Assembly: GCA_032988165.1 (NCBI GenBank)
Contig: JANTQF010000484.1
Coordinates: 1-20,975, forward strand
Reading direction: 5' to 3'
Length of the DNA stretch: 20,975 nucleotides
From: Emmonsiellopsis sp. PD_33
Lineage: Eukaryota; Ascomycota; Eurotiomycetes; Onygenales; Ajellomycetaceae
Every line of letters starts with the position of its first letter. Within the stretch, counting starts at the first letter, position 1. A model generated the notes under the pieces. That model saw only the letters and a program-made list of their open reading frames with translations. It did no database searches and was not told the DNA's origin. Shown piece after piece: positions 1-10,199 of this stretch. The translations under genes and the position numbers were made by a program.

Positions 1-1
1 C

Positions 2-238
2 GAGGAGGTATTCGATGGTGTCTCGAGGCGAAAGATATGTCAGAAATTGCCAGCTAATAAATTCGCAAGCATATCCTCGACTCTGGGGGTTGGGTGGCGG
101 GTGTATGAGATGGCGGCGCGCAGCGGGATGACGAGAGTGGCAGCGCGGGTGTTGGCGCTGTGTGGCCAAGCAGAGTGTGCGTGTGGAGAGCGGTTTGTGG
201 TGGGCGAGGCGGAGGAGAGGATTCTGTATAGATGGTGA
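2..238 (+). CDS. 3' end of an unrecognised plus-strand gene (partial)
   Basis: The frame is open from base 2 to a TGA at 236-238 and gives about 78 residues, so this looks like the C-terminal end of a gene that starts outside the window. The peptide contains an Ala/Arg-rich stretch (RSGMTRVAARVLALCGQ) that could form a helix, and a small Cys cluster (CGQAECACGERF) ending in ILYRW. I do not recognise the family. An AATAAA hexamer at 284-289, about 45 bp after the stop, fits a 3' end here. The Cys cluster is too short to call a zinc finger. The alternative is a chance GC-rich open frame; the abrupt change to AT-rich sequence right after the stop argues for real coding sequence. Confidence 0.5.
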   Translation, partial: EEVFDGVSRRKICQKLPANKFASISSTLGVGWRVYEMAARSGMTRVAARVLALCGQAECACGERFVVGEAEERILYRW

Positions 239-643
239 TTTATTATTTACTAGTAGTTATTATCTATTGCTGTGCTGAATATAAATAAAGTATCTATATC
301 GTCATTCTGTGGCTGAGACCCCATCGACAATTAATTAACGGCCTGGCGTGTTAGCGGAAAATCGCCCCACGGCAAATAACTATTGGGCTGACACTGTCTG
401 CGAGCTGGTGGTTTTATGTTCTTTATTATCCGCGTATAACAGATCGTCATAAGTTATAGCTAACTGTTATCCTCGTCCTGTCAGACAGTGTTATATTCAT
501 TGTTTGCCGCATCCATCCCACCTCGTCTCCCAGCTCCAACCTCGCTCTCTCAACCACCACCACCACCCACCAGCAACTCCACCGCTATTCCGCCCTATTC
601 CACCGCAATTCCACAGCTTCTCCCGCGTCCTCTCCGCTAGAAT
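239..643. other. Intergenic spacer: 3' end of first gene and LEC1 promoter
   Basis: No gene seen. The first part is AT-rich with an AATAAA hexamer (284-289). The second part, from about 530, is pyrimidine-rich with CAC/CCA runs, which fits the leader just upstream of the LEC1-like start codon. No clear TATA box. Confidence 0.6.
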
Positions 644-3600
644 ATGGAAAATGGCACTGCAAACCACGACGCGGTTCCCCCCGGCCAGCTGCTCACCGGC
701 AAACAGGAACACTGTCCGTCTCCAACTGCCCGCCCCGCCATGTCATATCCCAGCATATCATATCATATCATATCATATCCAGCTAACATACCCCTCCAGA
801 CCTCAAGCGCGAATTGATCTCCCTGCAAGTCCGCGACGAGATTGCTGAGCTCAACAAGCCCACCGCCCTCCGCCGCTTCGGCGCCCCCTTCAAGTCCGAG
901 TTTGGCGAGATCGCCCCCATCGACTCCGACCTGCCCATCCTCCGCTTCATCTTCGTCCGCCATGTGCGCAACTTTCCCTTCCTCGACAAGGCCAAGGAGG
1001 AGGAGTTTTGGCAGGACAAGCTGCAGACCTTCCTCGAGTCCTTTGCCAACAAACACATCTCCTCCACCGAAGACCGCCACGAGGAGACTAAGCGCCGCAA
1101 GCTCGCCCAGAAATGCGAGAAGCTGGTCGAGCTCATGATGGTCTCCGGCATCCCCACCGCCTCCGGCTACGAAGAGCGCATCCGCTTCTCTGAAATGGAG
1201 GTCGTCGACCGCGGCGCCAACGAACAGGGCCTGCTCGTGAATATGCCCGAGGGCCACGCCATACACGGATGGGACGTCAACGTTGCCAGCGTCCGCACCA
1301 CTCTGGTCAAGCGCACCGTCAGATATCATCAGCATGCAGTACGCTACCACTACTCTACTACATTATACGAGGAAATGCTAACCCCCCTCCCCTAGGAATT
1401 CATTCTCAGAGTCCGCCAGCAAGGAAAACCAGACCACTACGTCGGTCGACGGTTTGGCGAATTCGCCAACCTGCTCAAACGATTACATACCGAGCTACCC
1501 GGGAGGATATTGCCGCCGCTGCCTAGGAAGAATAAGAGTTCCATTTCTACGTTTATGGGCGCCGCAGACGACGATGCGTCCTCCGTTTCCTCCATCTCCA
1601 CTCAGGATGCCAGTGTGGCCGTAGAAGATGGCCACTCCTCACGCAACCTCACCGTCCAGACCGCCGAGAGACGCTCTTCATCCAGGCACTCGTTTTCTAG
1701 GACATTAAAGACCGCGCGGTCGTCGGAAAATATAGCCCCAGAGACCGTAACGCTATACAGGGAACAACAGCGCGTTTCTCTCCGTGCTTTCCTCCGCACT
1801 TTACTGCAGAACCCGCGCATTGCCGAATCAAAAGCCATGCAGGAGTTCCTCACAGCTGACCCCGTCACCCTCAACGAGGAGGAGTTTGTAGACATCCAGC
1901 GGAGAAAGGACCTAGACGCGAAGCGGATAGAAGAGCAGCAGCAGTTTTACGAAATTGCCCGGCAACGCGCCCAGGAGTTGGATGTGTATATGGAGCAGTT
2001 CAGACAGGATATCGTTGAGAGCAGTGAGTTCTCCCGCACATGTCGTAGGACCTGGCTAATGGAATCTAGATGGCTTGACGAAATTGTTCCAGGAGATCAA
2101 GGCCAAGCAGTCGGTGGATGAGTTGAGTCCGCAGTATCAGAAGTTTGCAGAGTGGCTGCGAATCGAGTGCGTTCCCTTTCAAACTCTTTTTTCAGACGCC
2201 CTGTTCAAACCCTTTTGGATGAGGCTAATCTTGTAGGGTCGCCGCAACGATATACCATCTCTTCTTGGCCGAAGACAACTCACCCGAACTCTTCGCCCAA
2301 GCCAAACGCATCCACTCCCTGGTCCCGTACACGCTCATGAAAAACGTAATCCGCATCGCCAACCCCGCAGCCGTCATGTCGGGCGTGCTAGACCTTTTCC
2401 TCGCCCAGCCGTTCGGATCGCGATCGTTACTGCAACGCATCTTCTCCATGGCTATCCATGATGGAATCAAAACGTTCCAGAAATCGATAGACGGACTGAG
2501 TGCCAAGATCGATGATCCTGTGCTGATTTCCAAACTCACAGCCTTCACCGAGGCGGACGAGGACATCAAGAATGAGCTGCGTAAGGAGGCGGTAGAGGAT
2601 GATGTGGATATTGTCGTGACGATACTGCGGTCTGATATGTTTGAGCCTGAGTTGACCTCGGCGCAGATCGAGAAGGTGTTTAATTCTTACGTTGCCTGGG
2701 TTAATGCTGTTGAGAATGTACGTCCCTGGTATTACATCCTTGTGCTCTGCTAATGGTTCCAGGTCGATCTGCAAATGCACCAGGGCGCACAGTGGTTCGC
2801 CTATCTGAAACAATTACTGAAGCTGCTAACGAGACAGCGGGACAAGTCGATGATGCTGAGCATCATCGAGGAGGTACGTTCCCCTATTCTCTTTGCGGCT
2901 GTCCCAACTAACATAACATCCAGCCCGTCACCCTCCAACTCTTCCGCGACCTCTTCACCATCTTCTACGAGCCCCTCGTCCGCGTCTACAAATCCGCAAA
3001 CGTCTACAGCAGCATCACCGACTTCGCTGACTTCGCCGACGACGCCATCGCCGTCATCGAGCGCGCCCAGCGCCAAGACGTCTCCGCAGACCCCAACCAG
3101 ACCGTCCAGGCCTTCATCGACCTGTGCTCGCGCCACCAGCACAGCTTCTACAAATTCGTCCACGAGGTCCACCTGCACGACAACGGCCTCTTCGACGCCC
3201 TGATGGGCTGGCTAGAGGACATCCTGCAGTTCCTGCGCCATGGCCCCAAGAGCGGCGGCAAGCTAGATATGAACGCCCTCCTGCAGGGCGCCATGGTCGT
3301 GCATCAGATCGATAAGGAGGTGGCGATCCGCGAGATCGACTCGCTGGTGAAGTGGCATGCGGACCGGAAGAAGTGGCATCACGATAAGACGAGGCAGAAG
3401 ATGGCGGCCGAGGGCGGCGGGGGCGCGGGCGCCGCGGACTCAGTCCCCGGCAGCGCCACGTTCCGCGGGAGCGATTTTGGTCTTGACGAGGTATATAATT
3501 CCCTATCTTTCCTTCCCCCCCACTCAAACCCCTTAACTAAATTAAATTAAATTAATTACAGGCCGACCTCGACGACCTCGCCATCTCCGACCTCGCCAGC

Positions 3601-3786
3601 AACCCCTCCGACGAAGACTCGGACGACGACGAGCTCGACCCCATCGCGCTGGAGCGCAAGCGGCGCGCGAAGCGCCAGGACCGCCTGAGACGCAGTGCCG
3701 GCGAGCCGGTTAAGCCGCAGGTTAGCGAGATTTTGAAGCTGAGGGAGAGCTTTGGGGCGATGTTGAGGATGGTGTTGGCTGAGTAA
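644..3786 (+). CDS. LEC1: PX-domain protein with PXB and DUF3818 regions (Lec1/YPR097W-like), 8 exons
   Basis: Exons: 644-713, 800-1338, 1396-2023, 2070-2166, 2237-2717, 2763-2873, 2924-3490, 3562-3786, giving 905 residues; frames join exactly at every junction. Residues about 25-150 resemble the PX-associated PXB region (GAPFKSEFGEIAPIDSDLP, then FLESFANKHISS). A PX phosphoinositide-binding domain follows from about 180, with GRRFGEF (Arg221-Arg222-Phe223) and the PPLPRK loop at 243-248. It is interrupted by a Ser-rich insertion of about 65 residues (251-315). The rest (about 440-790) fits DUF3818, with an acidic patch (NPSDEDSDDDE) and basic helix near the C-terminus. Yeast Lec1 is a peripheral membrane protein linked to sterol and lipid-droplet control; that role is inferred here. 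The first intron uses an unusual GTCCGT donor at 714. Family assignment is strong, the exact function is not. Confidence 0.9.
754..778. repeat. CATAT pentanucleotide microsatellite, 5 copies
   Basis: Five direct copies of CATAT lie inside intron 1 of the LEC1-like gene, just before its branch point (CTAAC, about 782-786) and acceptor (798-799). Copy-number change here would alter the intron length without touching coding sequence. Confidence 0.9.
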
Positions 3787-4732
3787 GGGTTTTTTTTCCT
3801 TTTTTTTTTTTTTTTGGGTTGGGTTGGGTTGGGTTTTGTTTGGGATAGAGGGTTGGTTAGGTAATTGGTTGGTTAGATAGATGGATAGATGGGTGTGTCT
3901 TTCTGGCTGGCTGGCTGTATGGGACGGTGGGCGGACGGACGGACTGCCCCTTTTTTGTCCTTGTGCTTGTCATAGTCATCATCATCGTGTTTTTGGGTTG
4001 GTTTTGGTCTTTTTGTCTTTGTGTTACTAGGTAAGATCTTTGGAAGAGAAGAGGGGAGAGAGAGGGGTTGCATTGTTTTGTTTCATTTGATTTGGGCGTG
4101 CATCATTCGTTTTCGTCATTCGGGCCTTTTGGATACGGATACAACTCCTTCCGTGGGGGTTTGATGTTATTACTACTACTATTACTATTACTATTATTAT
4201 TATTGTTGGGTAATAGGTTTATACTACTACTAATACACTGACTGCTACGTTGGATTAGAGTCATTTATAGTTAAATGAATAAATGTGTAACTAACTAACT
4301 ACCTATATATGTACTTCACATTATGCTGTGTGTGCTATCATCTTGATACAGCATCCATGCAGATCCATCCATATCACATGCTCAGCCTTACATAACCAGA
4401 GTGGATCCCGCCAAGAGTTCCGGCCCCACTCGTCCACCTGAACCTGACTAATCGCGCGCTTTCCTTTTTCCGGTGGCTGGGGATCTCAATATCGATGTCA
4501 TCTTGAATTTTGGAACGGGATGAGAGAAGACAGCTTTGCATAGGGCAGGTTGCTGATGGATTATTATTGTATCCTGAGGGAGGGAGAGATTACGGATAGG
4601 CGACCACATACTGGCAGTTAAGGAGCTTGAGTGAGATCTGTGCCTGATCTGATCTGGACCTGGACAGTGGAAGGGCGCATCGCATCGCATCACGCCCATA
4701 CCCCCCCGACCCGACGACGACGAGGACTGCAT
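3787..4732. other. Intergenic spacer rich in simple repeats
   Basis: No gene seen. From the LEC1-like stop the plus strand runs through T-tracts (3791-3798 and 3801-3815), four TTGGG units (3814-3833), and short tetranucleotide repeats built on GGTT, GATA/GATG, GGCT and GGAC. A TAC/TAT trinucleotide array lies near 4170-4205 with a smaller one near 4220-4235. The short open frames here have low-complexity translations and are not credible genes. The last 300 bp is the likely promoter of the GRF gene. Confidence 0.7.
4168..4205. repeat. TAC/TAT trinucleotide microsatellite
   Basis: Imperfect TAC, TAT and ATT triplets follow one another in the spacer downstream of the LEC1-like gene. This is a slippage-type repeat with no sign of an element around it. 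Confidence 0.7.
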
Positions 4733-4740
4733 TATATAAA
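4733..4740 (+). promoter_or_regulatory. TATA box of the GRF zinc-finger gene
   Basis: TATATAAA lies 57 bp upstream of the ATG at 4797. This is a usual distance for a fungal TATA promoter with a short leader, and the sequence between is pyrimidine- and A-rich. Confidence 0.6.
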
Positions 4741-4796
4741 CATACATACCCGACTCCCCTACCAACCCAACCAGACAAGACAAGCCAGCCAAAGCA

Positions 4797-6191
4797 ATGT
4801 CCTCCCACCTCCAAACCCCCCCACACCATCCCCATCCCCACGCCCGTCCCCGCGGCCTCTACACAAACAACACCTGGACCTGCGACTGCACCCCGCGCCA
4901 GCCCGCCGCCTGCTTCCAGACGAAGAAGGGTGGGGTTAATCAGGGGCGGTGGTGTATGTATTCCCCTCCCCTCCCTTCCCATACCATAGGTAGATGCAGT
5001 GGTTACTAACTCTGTTCATATGTAGTCTACACCTGCCCGCGCCCGCGCGACGGGGGCTGTCGGTTTTTTCTGTGGGTTGATGAGGCGCGGGCGAGGGAGG
5101 GGGGGGGCGGGGTGAGCGTGGCTGATGTTGTGCCTTCGGCTGGTGAGAAGGGGATTGGTAATTGTTCTGGTGGGGATGCGGCGTATGTGACGCCGTTGAG
5201 GACGGGGGTGGGGGCGGGGACGAGGACGAGGATGGGATTGCTTACGCCGAATACAGGGATGGGGAGGAAGAGGGGTTATGATGATGGTAATATGTCTGTG
5301 GTGGGGGAGGAGTCGGTGAAGATGAGGAGGCGGAGGGAGGTTGTTGTTAAGAGGGAGGTAGGAGGTGAGGGTGTGGATGGGAGTGGGAGCGGGAGCGCGG
5401 CGGATGAGGAGTTTGGCTGGGATGGGGAGTTGGAGGATGGGTTTGTGCGGGGGTTGGGTGGTTGCGGTTCTCGAAGGGGGAGGGGAGATGGTGGGTTATT
5501 GGGGAGGCGGCGGGGTGATGATATGCCGATGCCTAGGACAATGCGGAAGAGTCCTGGGTGGTTTCGGGGGGAGGAGCGGTTGGGTGGTTGGGAGGGAGAG
5601 GGGGATAGGGATGGGGATAGGGATGGACGGGGTGGAGGACGAGATTCTTCTCCCAGTCCCTGTCCACGTCCCCGTCCCAGAGAGTCTGGTCGATTTTCGC
5701 CCCTATTTCTCAGAGACTCGCCTGCCGCTCAACCACCATCAACCCCTGAAACCCCATCGAGTACACAGAACCCCCTAACAACCCCCTCCCGAACAACAAC
5801 ATCAGCGAACTCGTTCGACATCTCCACCCCGCACACCCCCACCCCTATCCGCTTCAACCCCCCACCACCCCCCTCCACCACATCCCTAACCTCAACCCGT
5901 ACCTCCACCTCCATCTCCTCAACCACCCCCGGCACCATCGTCTCCCAAACCCTTGCCCTCCTCACCAAACACTCCATCAACATGTCACCCGCAGCGACAC
6001 AGGAACTCGTCGCCCTGCTGAATACCCACCATTTGCGCACGCAGGGCATCATGAAGGGTAGGGATATCTCGCGGCTAGCGATCAAGACGCGTGATGAGAG
6101 GATCCGGGCGCTGATGGGGAGGGTGGAGGGGCTGGAGGCTGAGAGGGAGGCGTGGAGGGTTGGGCGGTTGAGGGGGCGGGGGGAGGATTAA
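4797..6191 (+). CDS. GRF-type zinc-finger protein, 2 exons
   Basis: Exons 4797-4953 and 5026-6191 give 440 residues; the intron (72 nt) has GTATGT, a TTACTAAC branch point and TAG. Residues 26-72 form a GRF zinc finger: CDC (Cys29, Cys31), Cys56 and Cys64 as likely zinc ligands, the NQGRWFYTCP core across the exon junction, and CRFFLW at 64-69. In topoisomerase III and APE2 this domain binds single-stranded nucleic acid, so a DNA-repair or nucleic-acid role is plausible but unproven. The remainder is low complexity: Gly/Arg/Asp-rich up to about residue 200, then Pro/Ser/Thr-rich, then a helical, probably coiled C-terminal 65 residues (GRDISRLAIKTRDERIRALM). No nuclease or helicase domain is present. 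The strand composition flips inside exon 2 (see findings). Confidence 0.82.
5093..5112 (+). repeat. G-run just after the GRF finger
   Basis: G-tracts of three, nine and four are broken only by one A and one C. They encode the Glu-Gly-rich link after the zinc finger. The tract could form a G-quadruplex and is prone to slippage; a one-base error would shift the frame of the remaining 330 residues. Confidence 0.7.
5601..5624 (+). repeat. Tandem 12-mer, two copies
   Basis: GGGGATAGGGAT is repeated twice head to tail inside exon 2 of the GRF gene and encodes Gly-Asp-Arg-Asp twice. It lies about 30 bp before the point where the strand changes from G-rich to C-rich. Confidence 0.85.
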
Positions 6192-6492
6192 TCCCACTGG
6201 TCTTTTTTTGTTACGTGTGGATATATATACGCATGCTTTTTGTTGATTTGATGAGATACCCCTTTTTGGCTTGGGATACCACAAGGTGTTTGCTGGATAC
6301 ATAGATGTATATTGGATTGAGCTAGCCTGTTTAATAGCAGTACATAGTTTTGTTGTAAGATTAATAACAGAAATTGTTATAATCTCAATCTTGCCATTAT
6401 TCCGTCTCCTCTATATACATACTCCTAATAATAACAATAATACCCCTGATGCGGAGAATATTGCGGTCTGCGGAGATTGATAAGATAACGAA

Positions 6493-6500
6493 TCACGTGA
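6493..6500. promoter_or_regulatory. TCACGTGA bHLH palindrome upstream of TRM5
   Basis: A perfect 8-bp palindrome with the CACGTG core bound by fungal bHLH factors such as Cbf1, 301 bp upstream of the first TRM5 ATG. Function is inferred from the motif only. Confidence 0.4.
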
Positions 6501-6748
6501 CCCCATATCGCCCGAAATTTTTCGACATCGCGATTGATGCCCAAAGACTCCTTGATTCTCATGCAGCATCCCCCTCGTTTCTCTTAACCACCAGACTGGT
6601 ACAAATTACAGCAGCTATTCCTATATCTGAATAATGATATAAACCTTTCCTCCTGCCAACAACTTGAGAACCACCCTCGAAAACGTCGCAGGCGCAGCTC
6701 TCTGTGTCCTCGATCTGGAGGTAAGTAACGAACTATATCCATCATCCT

Positions 6749-6779
6749 CCAATAATCCTCTGGCCAATATGTATAAATA
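6749..6779 (+). promoter_or_regulatory. CCAAT/CCAAT/TATA core promoter of TRM5
   Basis: Two CCAAT boxes (6749-6753 and 6764-6768) and TATAAATA (6772-6779) stand in a row. The TATA is only 21 bp before the ATG at 6801, unusually close; transcripts starting downstream of it could skip that ATG and begin translation at the in-frame ATG at 6909. Confidence 0.5.
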
Positions 6780-6800
6780 CTCACTATTTAAAAGTGATTA

Positions 6801-8528
6801 ATGGAGCCAGCTCCGCAGCCACAACCCAGCATCCAATCCACAACAACAACCACAACCACATCCCCCGATTCCGCTCCGCAACCCCCCTCCACCTCCTCCC
6901 GCCGAGCCATGTTCCGCCCCCCCGTAAACCGGCTCATGCGCACGCTAGACCGGTCATTCTTCAAAAAAACCATCCCCCTCACAGCCGCCTCATTCTTCGA
7001 TAAAAAATCCATCGGCCTCGTCAGAAACAGGTTGGAAAAGAGTAAAGATATCATCAAGGCGTTAAACATTATCGATGTGCGCACCGCCCCCAATGGGGAT
7101 TTGACGCCTAAGTTGTGGAATGAGTCCAAGGGGCAGAGTGGGACAGCGCGGGACGCGGGGAGGAAGTGCGTATTGCTCAGAGAAGGGATTAAGGCTGATG
7201 GTGAGTATACCGGGACTGCTTCTTGGGTGTCAAAAGCATATCTATTTGCTAACTCGTGGCGGGGATATGTAGATCCGACGACGTGGTCGCCGACGGTGAC
7301 GGAACTGGTTCAGGAGAAGCTAGTAGAGCTCGAGCCGTACAATATGCTGCTCGATTATGATTATTTTAAATTTGGTATGTTGCGGGGTAAGGTGCTTTGC
7401 AATGGGTCGCGCGGCTAATATTCTTGGTTTGTAGAGGAAATTCTCGAGGCTATACTGCCGGAGGAACTTGTTCTTGATGCTCCCTCTGGTTTCACCCAGG
7501 TTGACCATATTGGTGCGTTATTCCCCTTCTGGCATATGTAATACCCATGCTAATATCAATCTCCAGCCCACTTTAACCTCCGCCCCGAATATTTGCCATA
7601 TAAATACATGATCGGCGAGATCGTACGCGACAAACACGTCAACATCAACACAGTAATCAACAAGATCCACGACGTCGGCCAGAACAGCATCTTCCGCACC
7701 TTCGACTACGAGGTCCTCGCCGGCCCAGACAACCTGAACGTCACCATCTCAGAGCAAGGCTGCCACTTCTCCTTCGACTACGGCAAAGTCTACTGGAACA
7801 CCCGTCTCGGCACGGAGCACGAGCGCATGGTCTCGCGCTTCAACGAAGGCGACGCCGTCTGCGACGCCATGGCCGGCGTGGGCCCCTTCGCCGTACCCGC
7901 CGGCAAAAAGAAGGTCTTCGTCTTCGCCAACGATCTAAACCCGCACTGCGTCCACAGCCTCGAGACCGCCGCCAGGAAAACCAGAGCCGACCACCTCAAC
8001 AAAGTCAACAGCTTCGTGCATGCCTTCAACATCAACGCGCGCGAATTCATCACCCTAGCCACCCAGTTGCTGTACCGCGGCGAGCCCATCATCGTCGAAA
8101 CCATCGACGACGCCGCCGCCGCCGCCGCCAAGATCCACGTCAACCAAAAGTCCAAAAACCTACCCACAAAAACCCTCGTCTCCCCGCCCACCTTTGACCA
8201 CTACGTCATGAACCTGCCCGCGTCGGCCGTCGACTTCCTCGACGCCTTCATCGGCATCTACGCCGGGCAGGAAGGGCTGTTCCAGCCACACACGGACCGG
8301 CGACTGCCGCTCGTGCATGTCTACACGTTCTCGAGCAATAGCGATGAGCAGAAGATCGAGCCCGTGGAGATCTGCCAGCGCATCTCGAAGAAGATCGGCT
8401 TCACGATTACCCCTGAGGATCCGGAGGTGGAAATGCGGCCCGTCAGGCTGGTGGCGCCGACGAAGATGATGTATTGTGCTACGTTTAGGCTGCCGGAGGA
8501 GGTGGCGTTTAAAAAGCGGGTTGAGTGA
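6801..8528 (+). CDS. TRM5: tRNA (guanine37-N1)-methyltransferase Trm5, 4 exons
   Basis: Exons 6801-7200, 7273-7374, 7435-7512, 7567-8528 give 513 residues. Trm5 methylates N1 of G37 next to the anticodon, using S-adenosylmethionine, to prevent +1 frameshifts; yeast Trm5 acts in cytosol/nucleus and in mitochondria. Seen here: the FRPPVNRLMRTLDRSFF start region (from residue 38), the HFNLRPEYLPYK and INTVINKI segments, VYWNTRLGTEHERMV (Arg271/Glu275 region), the SAM site VCDAMAGVGPFAVPAGKK (291 onward), NDLNP (315-319) and HYVMNLPASAVDF (405 onward). Oddities: a Thr-rich 36-residue leader before Met37, a run of six Ala at 376-381 encoded by (GCC)6, and a first intron that is a multiple of three without a stop. 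Identity is very secure; which ATG is used is not. It is convergent with RPB4. Confidence 0.96.
8112..8129 (+). repeat. (GCC)6 trinucleotide repeat in TRM5
   Basis: Six GCC codons in a row encode six Ala (residues 376-381) in the variable stretch between the SAM-binding half and the NLPASA motif. This part of the family varies in length, so the run is probably tolerated. Confidence 0.9.
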
Positions 8529-9478
8529 TTTACGCTACGCCTATTTATCACCTTTTGCTTTTTTTTTTTTTTTTGCCTTTTTTTTGGGGGGGGTTTTAAG
8601 CTTTTATAGAGTTGGGAGTTCTTCTGTTTTTTCTTTTTTGGTAACTACATACATAGTCAGGGGTATACATTGGATTTCTTTTCTTCGTCGCTTGTATTAT
8701 AGATAAGACATAGGTAGTAAGTAATTCATCCTCACAACATCGCATTAGAATCAGCCTTCACCAGTCAAGTACACGGGAAGAAAGCAATACTTCATTTCAA
8801 AAATCATTTCTGATATACTCTTATATAACAGACTATCTATTATTCATTCCGTCCGCATGGGCCCATTCCCCATGCATTGATTATCCCCACCCACGCCCGA
8901 TTTGCTCCATTGTCTTACACCTGACAAAAAGTAACGAAAGAAAAAAAGAAACGCCATATCCTAACAAACTCCATCGCACCCCAATAGCCAAATAGCCAAA
9001 TATCAGAATCCATCGTGCGCGGCAGCAGTCGCCAGCATGCAACATACAATTCGCAGCGGTCCAAGAAGCGCGTGTTGTCCCCATTGAGGGGTTCAGGTAA
9101 ATGAAGCCCATTTATTTCGTTCCCAAGACAAGATAAGGCGCAAGGCGAGAGTTTTGAGTTCAGACCGCAACGTCGTGTCGTGCGAAATGCGCTATGTTTG
9201 AGCGTCTCGTCTGCCCGTCCTCCTGGACGAGATATCTAGGTAGCTTCCACGATCCATGTGACACCGACCGCGTTTCCCTCCTATTCCCATTTTCCATTTT
9301 CCAATTTTTCGTCTATACCATCGCCGGTTCTCGTCTGTGACATAAAAAAACGCTAACGCGCCAACTCGATTGCGCATACTATGCATGTTGTGTGTCTGTT
9401 TCATCTCGTCTTCTCCAATTCGACTTCTCCAGTTCAATTCGATGGATGGGGAAAAGAAAAAAAAAAACGACCCCTCCC
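8529..9478. other. Spacer between convergent TRM5 and RPB4
   Basis: Holds the 3' ends of both genes. On the TRM5 side there are T-runs (8559-8574 and 8578-8585) followed by a run of G. On the RPB4 side an A-run (9464-9467 and neighbours) lies immediately after the RPB4 stop, seen as T-rich on its own strand. No gene, tRNA or repeated element recognised; the small open frames have no family features. Confidence 0.6.
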
Positions 9479-10154
9479 TCACTCAACGAAATTCCTCAAC
9501 TTGGTCAACTCATCCAACAGCTCCTGCAGCTCATTGTCGGAAATCTTATTCCCAATGCTAGGAATCAGAGACTTGGCTTCCTCGGCATTATCGCAGCAGA
9601 GGCTCCCTGGGCACAAATAGTTAGAGACGGCGATTACTGGAACGGAGCCTCTTAGTGGGGACGGGGAGTATTTACCCAGCTGCGACCGTTCGAAAAGCTC
9701 CAGCTCCGTATGGGCGGATAAAAGCCGTTCGACAGCCTCGATGTTCTCCTTCTCCTTGAACCGCGCGAAGATCTCGAGGTAGTCTTGTGTTTTTATCAGG
9801 GTTCTAAGATACACCTGTTAGCAAACGAAAAGACAAAAACATCATCATCTTTGCCATCTCCCCGTATATCCTGCACAGTAGGCGCACACCATATATCCCC
9901 AACCTCAAGACCCCAACTCCTCCCCAAAAAAAAAGAAAAACAAAAACCACTTACTCCCTCTCCTCAAACTTATGATCCCCCTTCCTCCTCAAATCCAGCA
10001 CTTTATTAATAACCAGCCGCGCCTCGGACAACGAGAGCGTCGGCACATTCTGGAATTCGCCCAGCTTCAGCTGCGAGGTCGCCTCGAGCTCGTTTTGGGG
10101 TAGTTCGCGCTTGCGGTGCGTGGGGTCGGGGAGCGGGGTGGAGGTTGTTGTCAT
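9479..10154 (-). CDS. RPB4: DNA-directed RNA polymerase II subunit Rpb4, 3 exons
   Basis: On the minus strand, exons 10154-9955, 9803-9676 and 9606-9479 give 151 residues. Rpb4 pairs with Rpb7 to form the stalk of RNA polymerase II and works in initiation, RNA exit and mRNA decay. Seen: LGEFQNVPTLSLSEARLVI (N-terminal strand/helix that meets Rpb7), then TQDYLEIFARFK and the helical HRDC-like end ELELFERSQLGSLCCDNAEE, IPSIGNKISDNELQ and LLDELTKLRNF. The length matches animal Rpb4 (about 142) and is shorter than budding-yeast Rpb4 (221), which has an extra linker. Intron 1 (151 nt) is the longest in the window. Intron 2 (69 nt) is in frame and lacks a stop, so the unspliced frame reads through. 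Identification is secure. Confidence 0.95.
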
Positions 10155-10181
10155 TTTGGTTTTCTTTTTTTTTTTTGCGGT

Positions 10182-10199
10182 GGGGTGGGGTGGGGTGGG
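10182..10199 (+). repeat. GGGGT array (G-quadruplex-type) upstream of RPB4
   Basis: Three GGGGT units plus GGG start 28 bp upstream of the RPB4 ATG. Spacing and run length fit the classic quadruplex pattern on the plus (template) strand; the mRNA-sense strand is CCCCA-rich and is followed by an A-rich leader. Confidence 0.75.

Larger units (their letters stand above)
6192..6800. other. Intergenic spacer and TRM5 promoter
   Basis: AT-rich sequence follows the GRF stop and fits a 3' end (T-run at about 6203-6209). The second half holds the TCACGTGA palindrome (6493-6500), two CCAAT boxes (6749-6753 and 6764-6768), a TATAAATA (6772-6779), and an isolated GTAAGT (6721-6726) that could be the donor of a leader intron. 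No credible gene is seen on either strand. Confidence 0.6.

Noticed and set aside
763..1350. Minus-strand 195-residue open frame opposite LEC1 exon 2
   Set aside because: It is the antisense shadow of a GC3-rich conserved exon; the plus frame has clear PXB/PX similarity.
3814..3833. TTGGG repeats as possible interstitial telomere
   Set aside because: The unit lacks the A of the fungal telomere repeat TTAGGG, there are only four copies, and it sits among many other simple repeats downstream of a stop codon.
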